Counted from the stretch's first letter, positions 11,414 through 25,430 are shown. The stretch is DNA of 64,000 nucleotides from Leguminivora glycinivorella (GCF_023078275.1 NC_062998.1:17435916-17499915), one strand, 5' to 3'. Notes: generated by a model from the letters alone, not told the origin. Made by a program: numbers and translations.

Positions 11414-12524
11414 CTGCGACGCTGCACATCATTAAAATTTACTGCCTACCGGAACACATGCAAAAACTGCCTACAGTTCATTTCAAATACAATACGTACG
11501 ATATGATAGATTAAAATCAGTCCGTTGTCATTGTGGTTTTATGGTTTAAAGCATCATTGTATTCATCCGTTAAATTATTGAAATGACAATTATCATAACA
11601 AGTACCAAACATACGCAATATATTACGTATGTTGACAGAGAACTTCCCAGTAAGAACGAGTTGCCGGTCGAATAAGTACCCACACGTAAACTTAGACCCT
11701 ATAGGTATTAGAGTTTTTATTTTCAAACATGAAAAAAAATCAAAACCTCGGGAAATCAATGATTCAGTTCAACATGCTGCCCGGCTGTTGTCAATGCTTT
11801 AAAAGTGAACTTGATGTAAAATATAAATAAACACGTGTATTTTTATTTGATTACACATCAACATCAATATAACTAACACGTAGTAAATGCTTTCATCTTT
11901 AACTTATTCGTCTTGAATCAGTTTAACTATAGTTTTACACAAACAAAATAAAACAATAAACTTCGTATATATCTGTATATTATTAACATTTAACATTTAT
12001 GATTCAAAATAATTCTTAAAACGTCAATTTACCCACAACACAGCCTTCTGAGCTTACCGTGGGACTCGGTCAATCTGTGTTAGAGTGTCCTATAATATTT
12101 ATTTTATTTAATTCTATATTATGTAATTAATTTTCACTGTTGTGGATAAAATACAACACTGTAATTTAATTTGTTTTTGAAGTATCAAGAGAGCCTTTAC
12201 TACTGGATGTCGATGTCGTGAAAACACTATTTCTGATAATCTGTGGAGTAGTGGACAATTTTATTCTTTTTCAATTTTAAAACCGTCATAACGAGAACGT
12301 GTCCATTGAATACTGCGGCGGCAATATATAAAAAGTCAATTTCCGCTTCAACTTTCAATTCCAATTCCAATCCAAGGAGAACAATTAACATTCATTCGTT
12401 TTTCGTGTGTATTTTCGGCGAAACTCATATTAAAAAACATCAACAACAAACAATAAATTGAATTACAAAAACTTTTCAGCATTGCGTCCACAACCATTCA
12501 ACATAAATACAATTCTATTACGCA

Positions 12525-13000
12525 AAAAGTATTTTTTTTTACCTTTTAATATTGAAATAATAGTTATTTGTTTTACAATGGGGCAAAGTTGTTGTTTAAC
12601 CGCACGTGCCAATATTGATACCCGAGCAAGCGAAAGATTCCAATATTGAACCGCGAGCGTAGCGAGTGGTTCAAAAAGTGGAATCTTGAGCGTTGCGAGG
12701 GTTTCAAGCCACGAAAGTTAAACAAATTTTGCCACCGAATGAAACACAACATTTTTCACCACACCAACACAAACAAAATACTGACTTAAACATCAAACCA
12801 AATCAAATCCATCAATTTATTAAATATTTGTGATTCAAAATCATCATTTATAGGTAAATTCTACCAGCTAGCTCAAGATGTCAAGTTAAAATTTGTATGT
12901 AATTACTTTGCACTCTTGTGGATAAAATGCAATTTTGCTATCTGTTTTCGAATAGCAAAGTAAGCCTTTACCAGTTGGTGTGGTGAAAATATATTAAATG
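12525..13000. repeat. Dispersed repeat family H, diverged fragments
   Basis: Words shared with the family H copies include ACAATGGGGCAAAGTTG, GCGAGCGTAGCGAGTGGTTC and GTGGATAAAATGCAATTTTG. A second related tract with ATTTATGATTCAAAAT and AGTTAAAATTTGTATG also occurs at about 11,995-12,210 and 38,100-38,305. Confidence 0.5.
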
Positions 13001-14392
13001 TATACCTATTTCTGCAATTTAAATAATTAAGTGTTTAATCATATTGAAATTTATTGACCAAACAAACCACAAATCATAATCTAGATAAAAAAAATCAATT
13101 TCAAAATGTAGGAAAAATTCTAATGTTTATTGTTACCAAACTATACTTAAACATTGAGCACCTATTGCTTTATTAGGTGCTAATGTTTATAATGAACCAA
13201 AGAGCAAATAACGGCGTCGTATCGTTGTGTTATATTTAAAACTTGATAGAATCTGGCAATAAGTCAGTGTTGTGTATGTATGTCAGTGACTCGTGGTAAG
13301 GCACAAGCGAAAAATAGGTACTCATATTGACACATTGGGTTCGACAGCCACATAGACGCACGTAGGCTATCTGTGGCGCCATTATGCTGATTCAGACGCA
13401 ATTCGAAAAGACACGTTCCATAAAACGTGTGGCGTTTTACAGGCACACTCCGTTGTTCCAACAAGATTTAGATCTCTATCCGAAGACTGGCAAGTAACTT
13501 AAACAAATTTTACAATCCGCTCACAGTCTGCGAACTCACAAAGGCTTTTGGCGAGTGTATGGGATTAAAGGAACATCAGTAATGTCAGTATTGTTTGTTC
13601 TTTTATTCTGTGGTATTACTATTCGCTAAAGAATCAACATATGTTCATCGTGACAGTAAAACCACTTAGTCTACGCCGAAAGTAATAAATACTGATATTG
13701 ATGTTCATCCATATTATAGGAAAGCTTTCCCATCTACCTAGCTCCAATTTTTACTACCATGTGTTCGCTTTACTTTGGCTTTACTTACCCCCTCCGTGCA
13801 CTTCGCACGAAGCCAATATGCCCCCCGTTGTTTGTTTATGTGATGAAAAGTCTCCAAAATTACCATTTTCTTTTTCAAACTACTACGTAGGTACTAGTTA
13901 CACATAACACGACATAACAATGCAAGACTGTTCTTGACATTAGAATTGTTTCCATGTTTAAGTAACTTAACTTTTATTCTGCGTGTAAGTAATTTACGAA
14001 TTTAAACTTTTCGTTATCGAACAAAAGACATAATAAGAATGAGAAATAGAATGGGAAAGAAGGCATTCAACTCGAAAAAAACATGCGGAGCACTGCATAA
14101 AGTGAAACGTGGGCATTCCAACATTGAGACCGGGAAAAGCTGCAAGATGTGAAATATGTCGTACTGAATGGAAATTTGGATGCCAATACAACAAATGCAA
14201 AGAAATAAGAAGAGTTGACATAAAACCAGATAGGTGGGTAGGTAGGAGGTGTTAGAGAACCTAACTATTACATAATGGAAGCTATTCCAGATAAATAAAG
14301 AAGATGGTCATCGAAACTATAACTTATTTCATACAGTCTAAACTCAACATACTTAGTAAATTGAATTCATCACTGTTTCCCCTTCGAAAATG

Positions 14393-14668
14393 GGCATTTT
14401 CAGAATTTGAGACCCCCCAATTAGCGAAAGTTGTTAACAAAAATTAACTCACTGTGAGTTTTGTGACGAGAATTAAGCAAGAAATTTCAATAAAAATATT
14501 GTTTTTGTGTTAATTACATAAACTTTAAGCGATAATCTACATTCAGAATGTGAAAAAAGAAATTGTTTAGACCGATTTTATGCTTAATTGTCGTCACTAA
14601 ACTGACAGAGAGTTAATTTTTGTTAACAACTTTTGCTAATTGGGGGGACCCAAATTCTGAAAATGCTC
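14393..14668. repeat. Foldback/MITE element with about 57-bp inverted ends
   Basis: The left end GCATTTTCAGAATTTGAGAC and the right end, including CAAATTCTGAAAATGC, are inverted partners. The pairing continues inward through CCCCCCAATTAG and AACAAAAATTAACTC. The interior is AT-rich with no coding. Confidence 0.75.
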
Positions 14669-17523
14669 AAAAACATTCAAGCGCAATTTTGAATGCATGA
14701 TTAAGTAGATTGCAATTTGAACAGGTTTGCGACATAAGATGCGACGACAGAAGACGCAGAAACGAGACTGAGAGTTTATAAATAGTTCCTTATATAAGTG
14801 AAGTTTGTCTCGGACGGCCGTACTTAATATGTTGTGACCTATTCGAGAACACGACGGGCTTCAGCGCGTAGGTATTTCGGGAGCTCCTGTTACGTAACAG
14901 TTAGCCTTGCACCAACGCATTCAATCGTAGTTTTTTGCTAAATAAGTTAAGTACCTAGTGTACCTACCTGCATTTTATGATAATATTTTTTAATAATTAT
15001 GCACTCTATTAATAAATGCCCTCCATCATATAAAGAATAAAATAATAATTAATTTATAATCGCTACATCCTGGTTTTGATTGATATTTCAAAATTGGTCT
15101 CTTAATGCACCGCCTACAATCTTCTCTGCTTTTCCCAAAGGTTGACTGGTAGAGAATGCCTCATGGCATTAAGTTCGCCTTTTGTACATTAAGTTATTCT
15201 TTTGTGCAATAAATAAATAAATAACTACTAGCGACCCACCGCGGATATTATAGTTACATACCTAATTATCAGCCTTCCTCATTAATCACTCTATTAAAAA
15301 AAACGCATCAAAACCCTTTGCATAGTTTTAAAGATCTAAGCATACATACATAGGCACAGACCAGCGAAAAGCGACTTTGTTTTTATAATACGTAGTGATG
15401 ATGATGAAACGACTAAGTATAATCAGGTAAAAATAAAGGGGAAACTCAGGCAGCGTGAACAGCATATCGTCGCAGTAGTTAATGATTGATTGCGATTCCG
15501 CCCGGCGCCCACGATCACAGTCATTTCCTATTACTAGTGTGGATATTTAATTGAGAGATCGTATATGAAGTACCTACATACGTGTCGGTATTTAACACCT
15601 TCGTGTCGGCACATAAATTTAATGTTTCACGTTGGATTGCTCTCCGGTGCGTGGAAGTGAGTAAAGTTATTTAACCATAATAAGTGAAGCAAAATAAACT
15701 CTGCGATAATCAATGAAAAACGCCTACCACATTAGTAATTATTTTATGTTTAGGTCGTGTAAGAATATAACATTTATTATTTAGAGTAAAACACTGAGTC
15801 CTAATACCATACTAATTTCCTAATTAAATGAACTAGAGTAAACATACAAACATACGCAATAATTTTACATTTAATTTTAATTTTATACGCACTCAATTTT
15901 TTATACTTGTATCGCTTTGTATAAGATATTGCTAGCTTATTGTGTTGTGTACCATAATTGCATGTGGCTTGACTACTTATATCATTCTACATATACGTAT
16001 GCGGGATATTGTTTCCGCACATAGTTGTGGTTAGGTACACGAATAATTCCTTATTGTTATGACCTGAAAAACACAGGTTCATAGATTATGCATTAAGTGT
16101 TCCTAAAGTTATGAACGAAGTACTAATGTGAAAGTAAATGCCGGCAACACAAAAAGGGCGTGAATATGTTGCGTAATACGAATTCATGGATCATGACAGA
16201 TGTTACGAATCCGTAAGGGCAGTGTGCGTTTGAGATATGTGAGGCAGTCTGAATGAATACCGGTTTATGGAAAGTAAGGGATCAGCAACACCGTTGGTTT
16301 AAAAATGTTGATGCACCAATCACGCTGCATGCAAATTTATGTTAAATCAACTTCAAATGTATTGATTTTTAAATGCTATTGTAGGTATCGTACCATATAG
16401 CAAGGGATATGTGCCAAATACGAAACACGATATCTGGAAAATTAATGAACACCGGTGCGTGGAAACCAATGACAAGGGTTACCCAATTCGGGCTAAGTAA
16501 CGCTTTTTCAGATGAGTAACACAAATTATCTGAGAGTAAATTAATCAAGCGTTAGGCTAGACCAACCCACGTAGCGTAGATTTACGAGTAACTTTAGCCC
16601 GCCCCCTTTCCTGGAGGCCCCCGTTGAGCCCGCGACTTCGCCGCTCGGTACACAACTCATCAATTTTACCAAGACACGAGCCTTGGAATCCTGTTAATTA
16701 AACTATGTCGCCAAATTAAACCAGTGCCTACTATCGTCGCGCCGGAGACAACGTGGCGTAATACGGCGAGGTACCAAGACGCCTTCGGGCACGCGTCGAC
16801 GGCACAAATTGTAGCTCAATTACTTTGTTACTATACGTAATACTTATTTATACAAACATACATGTACAAATATGCCCATGTCCTTGTCGTTTAGGTACTT
16901 AGGTTCCTGAACATATTTAACAAAACGGTTGGGATTTCTTTTGGGACCCGATTGTTGAACTTTGAGCGCACAATTACGTCACTTGATAACTAATAGCGAA
17001 AATCTATTAATGAAATACGAGCGCTATAAATCGAGAATCTAGTGGTATTAAGCACTCGTCGATTCTATTTTCTAAATTATGTTTGGTCGAACTACACGAA
17101 ATCGAGCAGTCCCATTTTAAAAAACAGTCCTCTGTTTTATCTTAGGTAGTTATTATTATTAAGTATCAATTATAAATGGATAACAATGACAACAAACAGT
17201 CAACGGGGATATTGACACCAAGCTGGATAGAAAGTCTTATCTCAAGAAAAGAGTCACGTGTGTTTAGCTTATGAGCTCTGGGGTATTTTTTCAACTTCAA
17301 TTGCATTTTTTTTTTTTAGTTTCGGTAGTCGGGTTCGGATAATATGCACACGGCTGAAAAATACCTACAATAGCTATAACATTTTGAGACAGAAATCAGT
17401 AACGAACAGTGATCGGGCGCTTGGCGTCATTTCTACAAGTCGCAAGGCAAGGTTCATTATGAAACTTTAAAATGACACACAATTGTCCGATCTCTGGTAG
17501 TGAATATAAAGTTGAGCACTAAC

Positions 17524-17640
17524 CTATGAGACTGTGCCGGCTGGCCCCGAGGCAGTGCGCGGGCGGCGAGCCGGCCGCACGCAGCGCGCCGAGCGCGCCG
17601 CCGCCGCCGCCGCCGCCCAGCGCGCCCTCCTCCAGCGCAC
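17524..17640 (-). CDS. Candidate internal coding exon (Gly/Ala-rich), unidentified gene
   Basis: A 117-bp GC-rich block on the minus strand lies between an AG acceptor (GATGACAG) and a strong donor (ATAG|GTTAGT). One frame is open throughout. It reads a split codon, then LEEGAL, a seven-glycine run, an Ala/Leu-rich stretch and AHCLGASRHSLI, ending with one base of the next codon. The exon is symmetrical (phase 1 to phase 1), and both ends fit the candidate exons at 28,555-28,639 and 11,319-11,413. The plus-strand reading is a proline run without a good donor. Function unknown. Confidence 0.4.
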   Translation of the reverse strand: MRWRRARWAAAAAAARSARCVRPARRPRTASGPAGTVS

Positions 17641-18371
17641 CTGTCATCAAATACGAGTACTTACATCATTACATCGCAATCATTAAACATTGCTCGCCTC
17701 GAGCGTACCAGATTCCTACCTGATAAAAAATTGTAGTAAAAAGTATGTAGGTTATCTACAGAATAATTTGTAACTAGTTATATAGATATAAATATTATGT
17801 GAAGTTTATTTACACGAGTTACTTACATATAAGTAGTAAAGGACAGGACTAATGAAATCAGTACCTACGTACCTAACGTCGCCAAAAATAAGACATATAG
17901 GGAGTTAATTTTAGAGTATTTTTTATATTTTACTCGCACTTATGACGCATATAAAATGTCTACCGCTTTCGCATTAGAAGATTTCCGCTTACATTACGGA
18001 AAAACAAAGATCTCTCAAGCCGTAATAATAAGCGGTACGGTATTTAAGCTCCGGTGGTTGGACGGCGTGAAAATAGCAACGCAAATAAGGTCCACAAGGG
18101 GTATTTTCAAAAGTTTGACAACAAAACTAAGCCCTCAACAAACCCTCTTCGGCCAGTAGCCTTAGAGCCGATACCAATGAACTGCACAGCAACCCCACTG
18201 CAACTTATATGAGAATTGCAAGCCAACGTACCGTTTGCGTGCATTCGGCGTGCGGCTTCCAAACAGTTTGCAGTTGAGATTAATCTGTCTGTATCGAATC
18301 TTACTAGAAGGTGTTGGTAACAACAAATGAAATGTATTATTTTCTTTTCTATTTAGCTTTAATTTTGTTTT

Positions 18372-18803
18372 CCCCTCACTAGCTCGGAAACGCGTGTTTT
18401 GTCCTTTAATACCAGCGGGTAAAAACGCATTTTATCCACAAGTGGGTAAAGTAATTTGACCTTGAATAAAGTCAAATTAACTGCTTTAAAATTGATAAAA
18501 GTAGGTGAATCTAGCAATAAAGATGATTTACCACCTGCGGAACTACTAGAAGAAGTGATAAACGCATCTTTTGCGTTGTGGTTTCCTCGCTATAGTGAGG
18601 GGAAAAGTTTTGTGTTACACTCGGGTGCAAATGTATTTTACTTCTCGTGTGTTAAAAAACTCGCAAGTTCAGGATTCTATTCTCGAACCACTCGCTTCGC
18701 TCGTGGTTCAACTATAGAATCCTTTCACTTGCTCGTTTTTCAATTCCACACTCGGCGTTAAAATACAACTTTGCCCCCTTGTATAACAAATAACTATTGT
18801 TAA
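18372..18803 (+). repeat. Dispersed repeat family H, left arm of a giant palindrome
   Basis: A full family H copy runs from CCCTCACTAGCTCGGAAACG to CCCCCTTGTATAACAAATA. It carries an open frame of about 100 codons (18,456-18,761). The mirror-image copy follows at once, giving an 860-bp palindrome. Confidence 0.85.
18456..18761 (+). other. Open frame inside repeat family H (101 codons, function unknown)
   Basis: The frame starts after a TTTGACC motif and ends at the family's CACTCGGCG word. The copy at 30,228-30,536 (minus strand) has a 102-codon frame with about 90 aligned positions. In that copy the last 40 residues are unchanged, while the N-terminal half carries substitutions. No domain, signal peptide or membrane segment is recognisable. 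It may be coding remains of the element or simply conserved repeat DNA without stops. Confidence 0.3.
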
Positions 18804-19235
18804 CAAATAACTATTGTTATACAAGGGGGCAAAGTTGTATTTTAACGCCGAGTGTGGAATTGAAAAACGAGTAAGTGAAAGGATTCTATAGTTGAACCAC
18901 GAGCGAAGCGAGTGGTTCGAGAATAGAATCCTGAACTTGCGAGTTTTTTAACACACGAGAAGTAAAATACATTTGCACCCGAGTGTAACACAAAACTTTT
19001 CCCCTCACTATAGCGAGGAAACTACAACGCAAAAAATGCGTTTATCATTGCTTCCAGTAGTTCTACAGGTGGTAAATCATCTTAATTACTAGATTCACCT
19101 ACTTTTATCAATTTTAAAGCAGTTAATTTGACTTTATTCAAGGTCAAATTACTTTACCCACTAGTGGATAAAATGCGTTTTACCCGCTGGTATTAAAGGA
19201 CAAAACACGTGTTTCCGAGCTAGTGAGGGGAAAAT
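18804..19235 (-). repeat. Dispersed repeat family H, right arm of the palindrome
   Basis: This is the inverted partner of 18,372-18,803. It differs by a few substitutions; for example the reading frame is broken near 19,085, where GGTAAATCATCTTAATTACT introduces a stop. The two arms meet at an AACAAATAACTATTG duplication around 18,785-18,825. Confidence 0.85.
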
Positions 19236-19344
19236 AACTATTCTTTCTTTATATCCATACACAGATTGATTGAATCCTACGGTAAGCTCAAGAAGGCCTT
19301 GTGTTGAGAGTAGTGAAATTATGAACTAACGGTTTTCCAATTCA

Positions 19345-19515
19345 ACATGGTGACATATAGAGGTATATATTATATACAAATACTAATATACATAGAAAAC
19401 ATGTGTGACTCAGGAACAAATATCTGTGATGATCACAATTAAATCCCCTTACCGGGATTCGAACCCACCAGGACCGAATCATGACGTTGCGTTGGGCCAG
19501 ACCAGTCGTGAAACC
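19345..19515 (-). mobile_element. tRNA-derived SINE copy
   Basis: Read on the minus strand, a promoter B-box-like GGTTCGAATCCC lies at 19,454-19,465. It is followed by GGTAAGGGGATTTAATTGTG, then ACAGATATTTGTTCCTGAGT and TTTTCTATGTATATTAGT. This is the layout of tRNA-derived SINEs that I recall from Lepidoptera. The tRNA head is too diverged to be a tRNA gene. Confidence 0.65.
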
Positions 19516-20297
19516 TTTGAATGATAGACGACGAATTAGCGTAGGTACATTGAAGAATCAATATTCAATAATACCTACTAATTCTTCGGAAAATTGGAAT
19601 ATAATCGGCTTTGAATATTTAACCCAAGGAATAAGGAAAATACGGCAAGAATAAACTTCGTTCACCTAGCAGCTCGGCTACTTTACTATAAAATGGATTG
19701 CAATTTCCTGCGAAGAGACGTCTGCCGCATGCCGTGAATGTAACAACTAAAGGAAACCCACCGAGCTGCGCGAACTTGAGCTTTCATCACATACCAATGG
19801 AATATATCTTAACTTAACCAACGCGAAGAATGAGTTTTAATGATCACGGAAAAGTTATACTCGTACAAACATAGAGAATTTTATTATGGACGCGTAAAAT
19901 ATTTTGCTGAAAATTGCTACCAAACATGAGATATTTAAAATGGCATGTTTGTGTCATTGGGCATAACGCACTATTGAGCAAGAGCCTAGAGCTGCCAGAC
20001 TTACCTAATTTTCTCAAGGATGTAACTTTGGAATAATGTAGAGATCCTTAAATTCTCAAGACTGATTTTAATGTATACTTATGTTAGAAAATACTGTTAT
20101 GTATCAGCATTGCAAGATCATTTCCGCCGCCCGCAACTTTTACCAGGCGCTTGAAAGTGTCTGTAATTTACCTCATCTTCTCAAGCTACGGCCGGCACAA
20201 ATGACGGCAGTGAGACCGATTGCAAAAGACTTCAGTATTGTGTATTGCTACACCATATATCTTAAGTAGGTATAACGCAGTCTCAGTGACTGTGCAA

Positions 20298-20432
20298 CAG
20301 TGGCGGAGCGTCGATACAACTCGATTCCCAACGGGTTCCCTAAAATTCTCTAGTATCTGTAGAAGTCCGTACAAAACAGATGCCAATAACCCCTCCGGCT
20401 TTACCATCGAAAATATTCACGCCCCGCCACTG
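20298..20432. mobile_element. hAT-type MITE, copy 2 (135 bp)
   Basis: It has the same length and termini as the copy at 10,354-10,488, with very few differences. Its own perfect 8-bp duplication CTGTGCAA lies at 20,290-20,297 and 20,433-20,440. A different duplication at each copy shows independent insertions. Confidence 0.9.
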
Positions 20433-21543
20433 CTGTGCAAGTACTTATTTACGCAGTATTTTGCATCGGAGATAGACAGTCTTTGTACAGTATTTTTCTT
20501 CGGAGATAGCTGCACTCGGTAAATATTCCAAAGCAGTAATTTGGCACAGTTTCAAATATCGCAATCAAAAACAGAAAAAGAATAAGCGAAATATATTCAA
20601 AATTATTGTTATGCAAAGATTGCAGCTGATCTACAATTCAAATTTTTCAGGCAACTGGTAAAGTTCTTAATAAAGTTTAAAAAGACACTATACTGCCACG
20701 TACAAAATGGCATTTTTATTTATCAAAAGTCCAGAAATTAATGAATTCCATAACTGCCAACCAAACCGATATGTCAAGATTATCTATCGAATCCATAATT
20801 CCATATGGTTCGAATCCAGCTTTGGACTCTTGGTAGTTGTTTCTTTGTATACGTCATTTATTTCGGTTTATTATTAATCGACTTGTGAAATTAGGTTTTA
20901 CGTTTTACCTACTTTTCCAGCACTCAATATTGCTTCGCGTTGCCACAAGAAAGAAAGTGACACTACAGACAGCTTTTGAAATATGTACTTGTACAGTCGA
21001 GGTCAAAAATACCTTTACAGTTGAGTGTTACAAAAATACCATAAAATAATAATAATAATCATTTAAATAATTTTACACACTGCATGACAAAAGTATGCTT
21101 CCAACACACATGACAGATTCATCTTTTTACTTATCGCACCAAAGTTCAGTTTACAATCTGTCTTCCATAGAAACATTGTCACAAATTATGATATGAGCTT
21201 CAATCACAGAAATGGTGTAGTATGAGATGAGAATCAATTTATTTATTTATAGGTGTGACGTTTACCTTCCGAAAATATCCATTTTCTACGAATTACTATG
21301 AATGTTATATCTCTTTCAGTTAACTTTTCATTCTTGTACAACAAATATGTAACTACTTTCTGTTCTAGGAAGAATACCTCACTTTATGTTTGTTTTATGG
21401 TTAACAAAGGTCGTTTTTAATTATAAAAAATTATAGCTCCCAAGGTGGCATTAACAGCCCTAAGCACGTTTACAACCGCTGCGTAATAAAAATGAGTAAG
21501 TACCCACGAATAAAATATTTCGACTAAAGGTGTAAAAAAAAAC

Positions 21544-22525
21544 GGTCAAGTGCGAGTCGGACTCGCTCACCGAAGGTTCCGTGCAAACTTTCGATAGTTG
21601 AATCATCAAAATGTTATTTATAGAACTCTACAGATTTGACTAAATCCCTCAAGACTCAATTTCCCACATGATAAAATATTACTTGTATTTTTATATACAA
21701 TTTTATTGTTAAACAACGTCCAAATAAAATAAAGACTATTCGACTTCAATAGTTTACTACTTACGACATGTCGCAAGGACGCTCCTGAACCGACCTCATT
21801 ATATCAGGAAAAACACGATGTAGGAAATGAGCGATCAACGTACAGCGACATCTATCGGCAAATTGAGTAAACTAATGCGCGCGAGCTAGTATGGAAGATG
21901 ATTTTTATGGAATAATTGTTTATTGCGTGAACCGATTTTAACCATTTTGCCTCTATTTGAAAGCAGGTAATTTCATTGTTATTTTGTTAAAAAATACAGG
22001 TACAATAAACACCCGCAAGGGTGTTGAAATTGAAAATGTAAATCTGTGAGGTTTTTATAAATAAATAAAAAGTTTTCAAGATACGTGTACGATTTTATTT
22101 TTCCTGTAATATTCATTATAATAGCCATGTTTGGTGAAAATTTCAAATCAAAATTTATGTTGGTAAACTTCGGAGACAAAGGGGGGCGGTATTTTTTTTA
22201 CATTTTCCTTCAATAAACTTTTTTTTCCACAAATAGTTTTGATATGTACAGTTTGAGCTCTTTCTAACGATACCCCACTTGACCTAGTTATTTGAAATTT
22301 ACAGTTTGCCCCCCTTTCATTTTGGCCATTTTCTGTAATTAATATTAATACATTTTAAAAAAATACTTTCAATTTGTAGAGGTTAACGATGTTCATAAGT
22401 GTTCCAAATTTCAAAGCGATAGCATAAGTAGTTCTCGAGATATTTAATAATGTGACAGACAGACAGACAGACAGACGGACAGAACGGCGACATAAGGGTT
22501 TCTTTTGTACCTTTTTGGTACGTGT
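21544..22525. repeat. Dispersed repeat family E, second copy
   Basis: It starts GGTCAAGTGCGAGTCGGACT and ends in a CAGACAGACAGACAGACGGA tract followed by TAAGGGTTTC...TTTTTGGTACG. The interior differs strongly from the 5.1-6.0 kb copy. No intact coding is seen. Confidence 0.5.
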
Positions 22526-23023
22526 AGTGAGGTCACAGTCATAGCAGCGTCATACACTCACACATAGATAGATAACCTTTAGAGAACATTAAATTAACAA
22601 TAAGATAATAAAGTATCAAGTATCAAGTACCAATTAACCTTTGAAATATGAGCACATAGTATCATGGAATAGATACCATGATAACTCCCACTTTAATAGA
22701 TAATTAGATAATATCCTACTATATAAACACGATGTATCTTCAGTCAATGATACAGAAATTCCCACAGTCTTGTCTTGTCATTTACCTCCGGAACACCCAC
22801 CATTTCATACGGAACCCTAAAAACGTACACCCATGCACAGACCCAGCTGCCTAACGATCAGTAACAAGACTAACCAGCATGGGAACCTTGTAATAGTAAT
22901 AATGGGGGATTAATTATATAAACCAGTTCAATTTTTGTTTTTGACAACATGGTAAATCCTAATGATCTCATTGTATTGTAAACAACTTTTCATCTCGACT
23001 GGTTATTACACTAACTTTAAATA

Positions 23024-23241
23024 CAGTCAAATGGGGTGAATAGGGATGCCGGTGTGAATAGGGACGAGACTTAAAATATGATTTACCGGACATTTACTAA
23101 ACATCTACTTACGCAAAGTATTATATCATAACAATTGAATGGTACAATTTCTGTAGTATTTTTTTTAAAGACATTGGAGGGCAAATCACATTTTAGGTGT
23201 CTTCCCTATTCACCTCAGCATCCCTATTCACCCCATTTGAC
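23024..23241. repeat. MITE with GTCAAATGGGGTGAATAGGG termini
   Basis: The left terminus GTCAAATGGGGTGAATAGGG and the right terminus CCCTATTCACCCCATTTGAC are exact inverted partners. The element is about 218 bp with an AT-rich interior. Confidence 0.85.
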
Positions 23242-24942
23242 ATTAGGTAAAAAGTAATCCGGGTACCTAGCCAACCTTACAATCGCTTACCCAATTCGCT
23301 TACTAATATCGTTATCGTAGCTAGCTCTCTCTCTCTATCGTTTTTCCGTATTGGCGCAATACCTAGAGACGCTTTTCCCAGTAGCAATCGAAAACGGAAA
23401 TGAAGACGAAAACTTTCGGAAATGCCAACCAACATAATTTTGCAACTTCAAATTAACAATTAGGTAAACATGATAATAGACCAGGAAAAATAGCTTGACC
23501 TGGACATAATTCGATAACCGTAATTTTCTTTTTCTGTCGTATAAAGTATCATTAGTGATAGTTAAAATACAAATTATTAATCAAATTAGGGTTCTGATTC
23601 AATTTAAAAAAAAATAAAAACGAACTTTGAATATTTTTTGATTTTATAACTAAAGTATTAAATGTAATCCGGAAAAAGTGCTTGTATTATGTTGTGACAC
23701 CTGCATTTCATATAAAAACATCTAATTTTTATAAATAATTCATACAGAACTATCATTTATAAAGAAGGTTTAGTAAGTTACACATTTTCAGGCGTATTTC
23801 ACTAGAAAATATTGTTAACCGTAATCCTGCAATTTATTATGAATATAATATTACGTGTGTTGATAAATTATTAAAACTTATACCAATACTTTTGGCGCTT
23901 GTTCAAAATCTTAAATATTGATAATTTTAGGAAAGGAAAAATACCTAACTAAATTGAAAGATGGTAAATTTTGCCGTTAATATATTCTTAGTACTATACG
24001 AAATCAATTAAACAACAAATATGTAAGATTCATTACTTAATTGATATTTTTCTTACTTGCGCTTTAATATGAACGTTATTACCTGCAGAATAAGGTCGTG
24101 CACAGAGTAGGTATAGCTAGTATAGTAGTAGCGGGAACGGGCGGCGAGTCGTCAACACGTGTTTCATATCAAGGGCGCCGCGTTTTCAAAACGCTTCGAT
24201 AACAAATATTTCACTGTCCAGTATAAGAGAGCTCCCTTATTACAAGTGACAAAAGTCATACAAATCAATTAGTCCGATAGGTCACGTTAAACTGGTCAAG
24301 TCGTTAGCTCAATAATAGTACCTATCGAGCTTGACGAGATGCTTGGATCACAACAACGTAATATGTATGAAAGCTTGCGGCGCTTCTTTCGAGTCGTGTG
24401 TAACGTATTTTGGCGAGGCAAATTTGAAGCACAGTGCGTGTCTGTCTCACTCACTCTTACGGTAAACCTAATGAACTGTTTCACTTTCAGAGGATTTTTG
24501 AAGTAATTTGGGTAATATGACATTGTCGCGGTCAGGTCTTTCCGGTACAAATTTATCGGTGGATCTTTTCGGATTTGTGGATGATGAGCCGATGCGATGT
24601 CGCTTCATTTTGAAGTGTCGACTCTCGCGAGGGAGTTCTTAGAGGACCGCGAGGAGCGCGTGTGACTGTTGAGTTTTTGAATGATTTGAAGTTTGTGAAT
24701 GATTTTATTTTGTGTGTATTTGTGTGGGCATGAGGTGTTTGTGTTGCGAGAGTCAAATCAATAATATGAGTGGTACAAATTTTATTAGGGGGCCTCATGT
24801 GTGAGAAACTCAACACTCGAATGCTGCGTAACAATGCGAGCCGAAATCGCCTAATCGGAAGTGTCCGACTTGGTATCGACTAATCTATACACGTTGTAAC
24901 ATGAGAAACCAGAAATCAAAACCTGGTTTCTGGTATCTAGTA

Positions 24943-24943
24943 C

Positions 24944-24984
<41 letters not shown>

Positions 24985-25430
24985 TCCGGTATCCTGTATC
25001 CGGTATCCGGTAACCGGTATCCGGTAACCGGTATCCGGTATCCGGTAACCGGTATCCGGTAACCGGTAACCGGTATCCGGTAACCGGTATCCGGTAACCG
25101 GTATCCGGTAACCGGTATCGGGTAACCGGTATCCGGTAACCGGTATCCGGTAACCGGTATCCGGTAACCGGTATCCGGTAACCGGTATCCGGTAACCGGT
25201 ATCCGGTAACCGGTAACCGGTATCCGGTAACCGGTAACCGGTGACGGGTCTCCGGTATTCGGTGACCGGTAACCGGTAACCAGTAACCAATGACCGTTAA
25301 CCGGTATCCGGTAAACGGTGACCGGTAACCGGTAGACGGTAACCGGTATCCGGTAAACGGTAGACAGTAACCGGTAACCAGCATCCGATATACGGTATCC
25401 GATATCCGGTTTCCCGTGTTCGGTTTCCCG
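24943..25430. repeat. Minisatellite 1: alternating 7-mers CCGGTAA / CCGGTAT
   Basis: About 490 bp of 7-bp units are arranged mostly as 14-bp pairs (CCGGTAACCGGTAT). The right-hand third is more degenerate. The unit contains the self-complementary word ACCGGT, so each strand can fold on itself. All minus-strand frames stay open because 7-bp units lack stops; the resulting Thr-Gly-Tyr-Arg repeats are not a gene. Confidence 0.9.

Larger units (their letters stand above)
11414..17523. other. Non-coding stretch (candidate intron)
   Basis: It holds family H fragments (about 12,525-13,000) and a foldback element at 14,393-14,668. The rest is AT-rich unique DNA. The patch at 16,555-16,810 is GC-richer, carries TTAATTAAAC-type words and is not obviously repetitive, so it could be a conserved non-coding element. 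No gene is seen. Confidence 0.4.

Noticed and set aside
19454..19465. tRNA gene suggested by the GGTTCGAATCCC box
   Set aside because: No complete cloverleaf with matching acceptor stem is present, and the downstream words are those of a SINE body.
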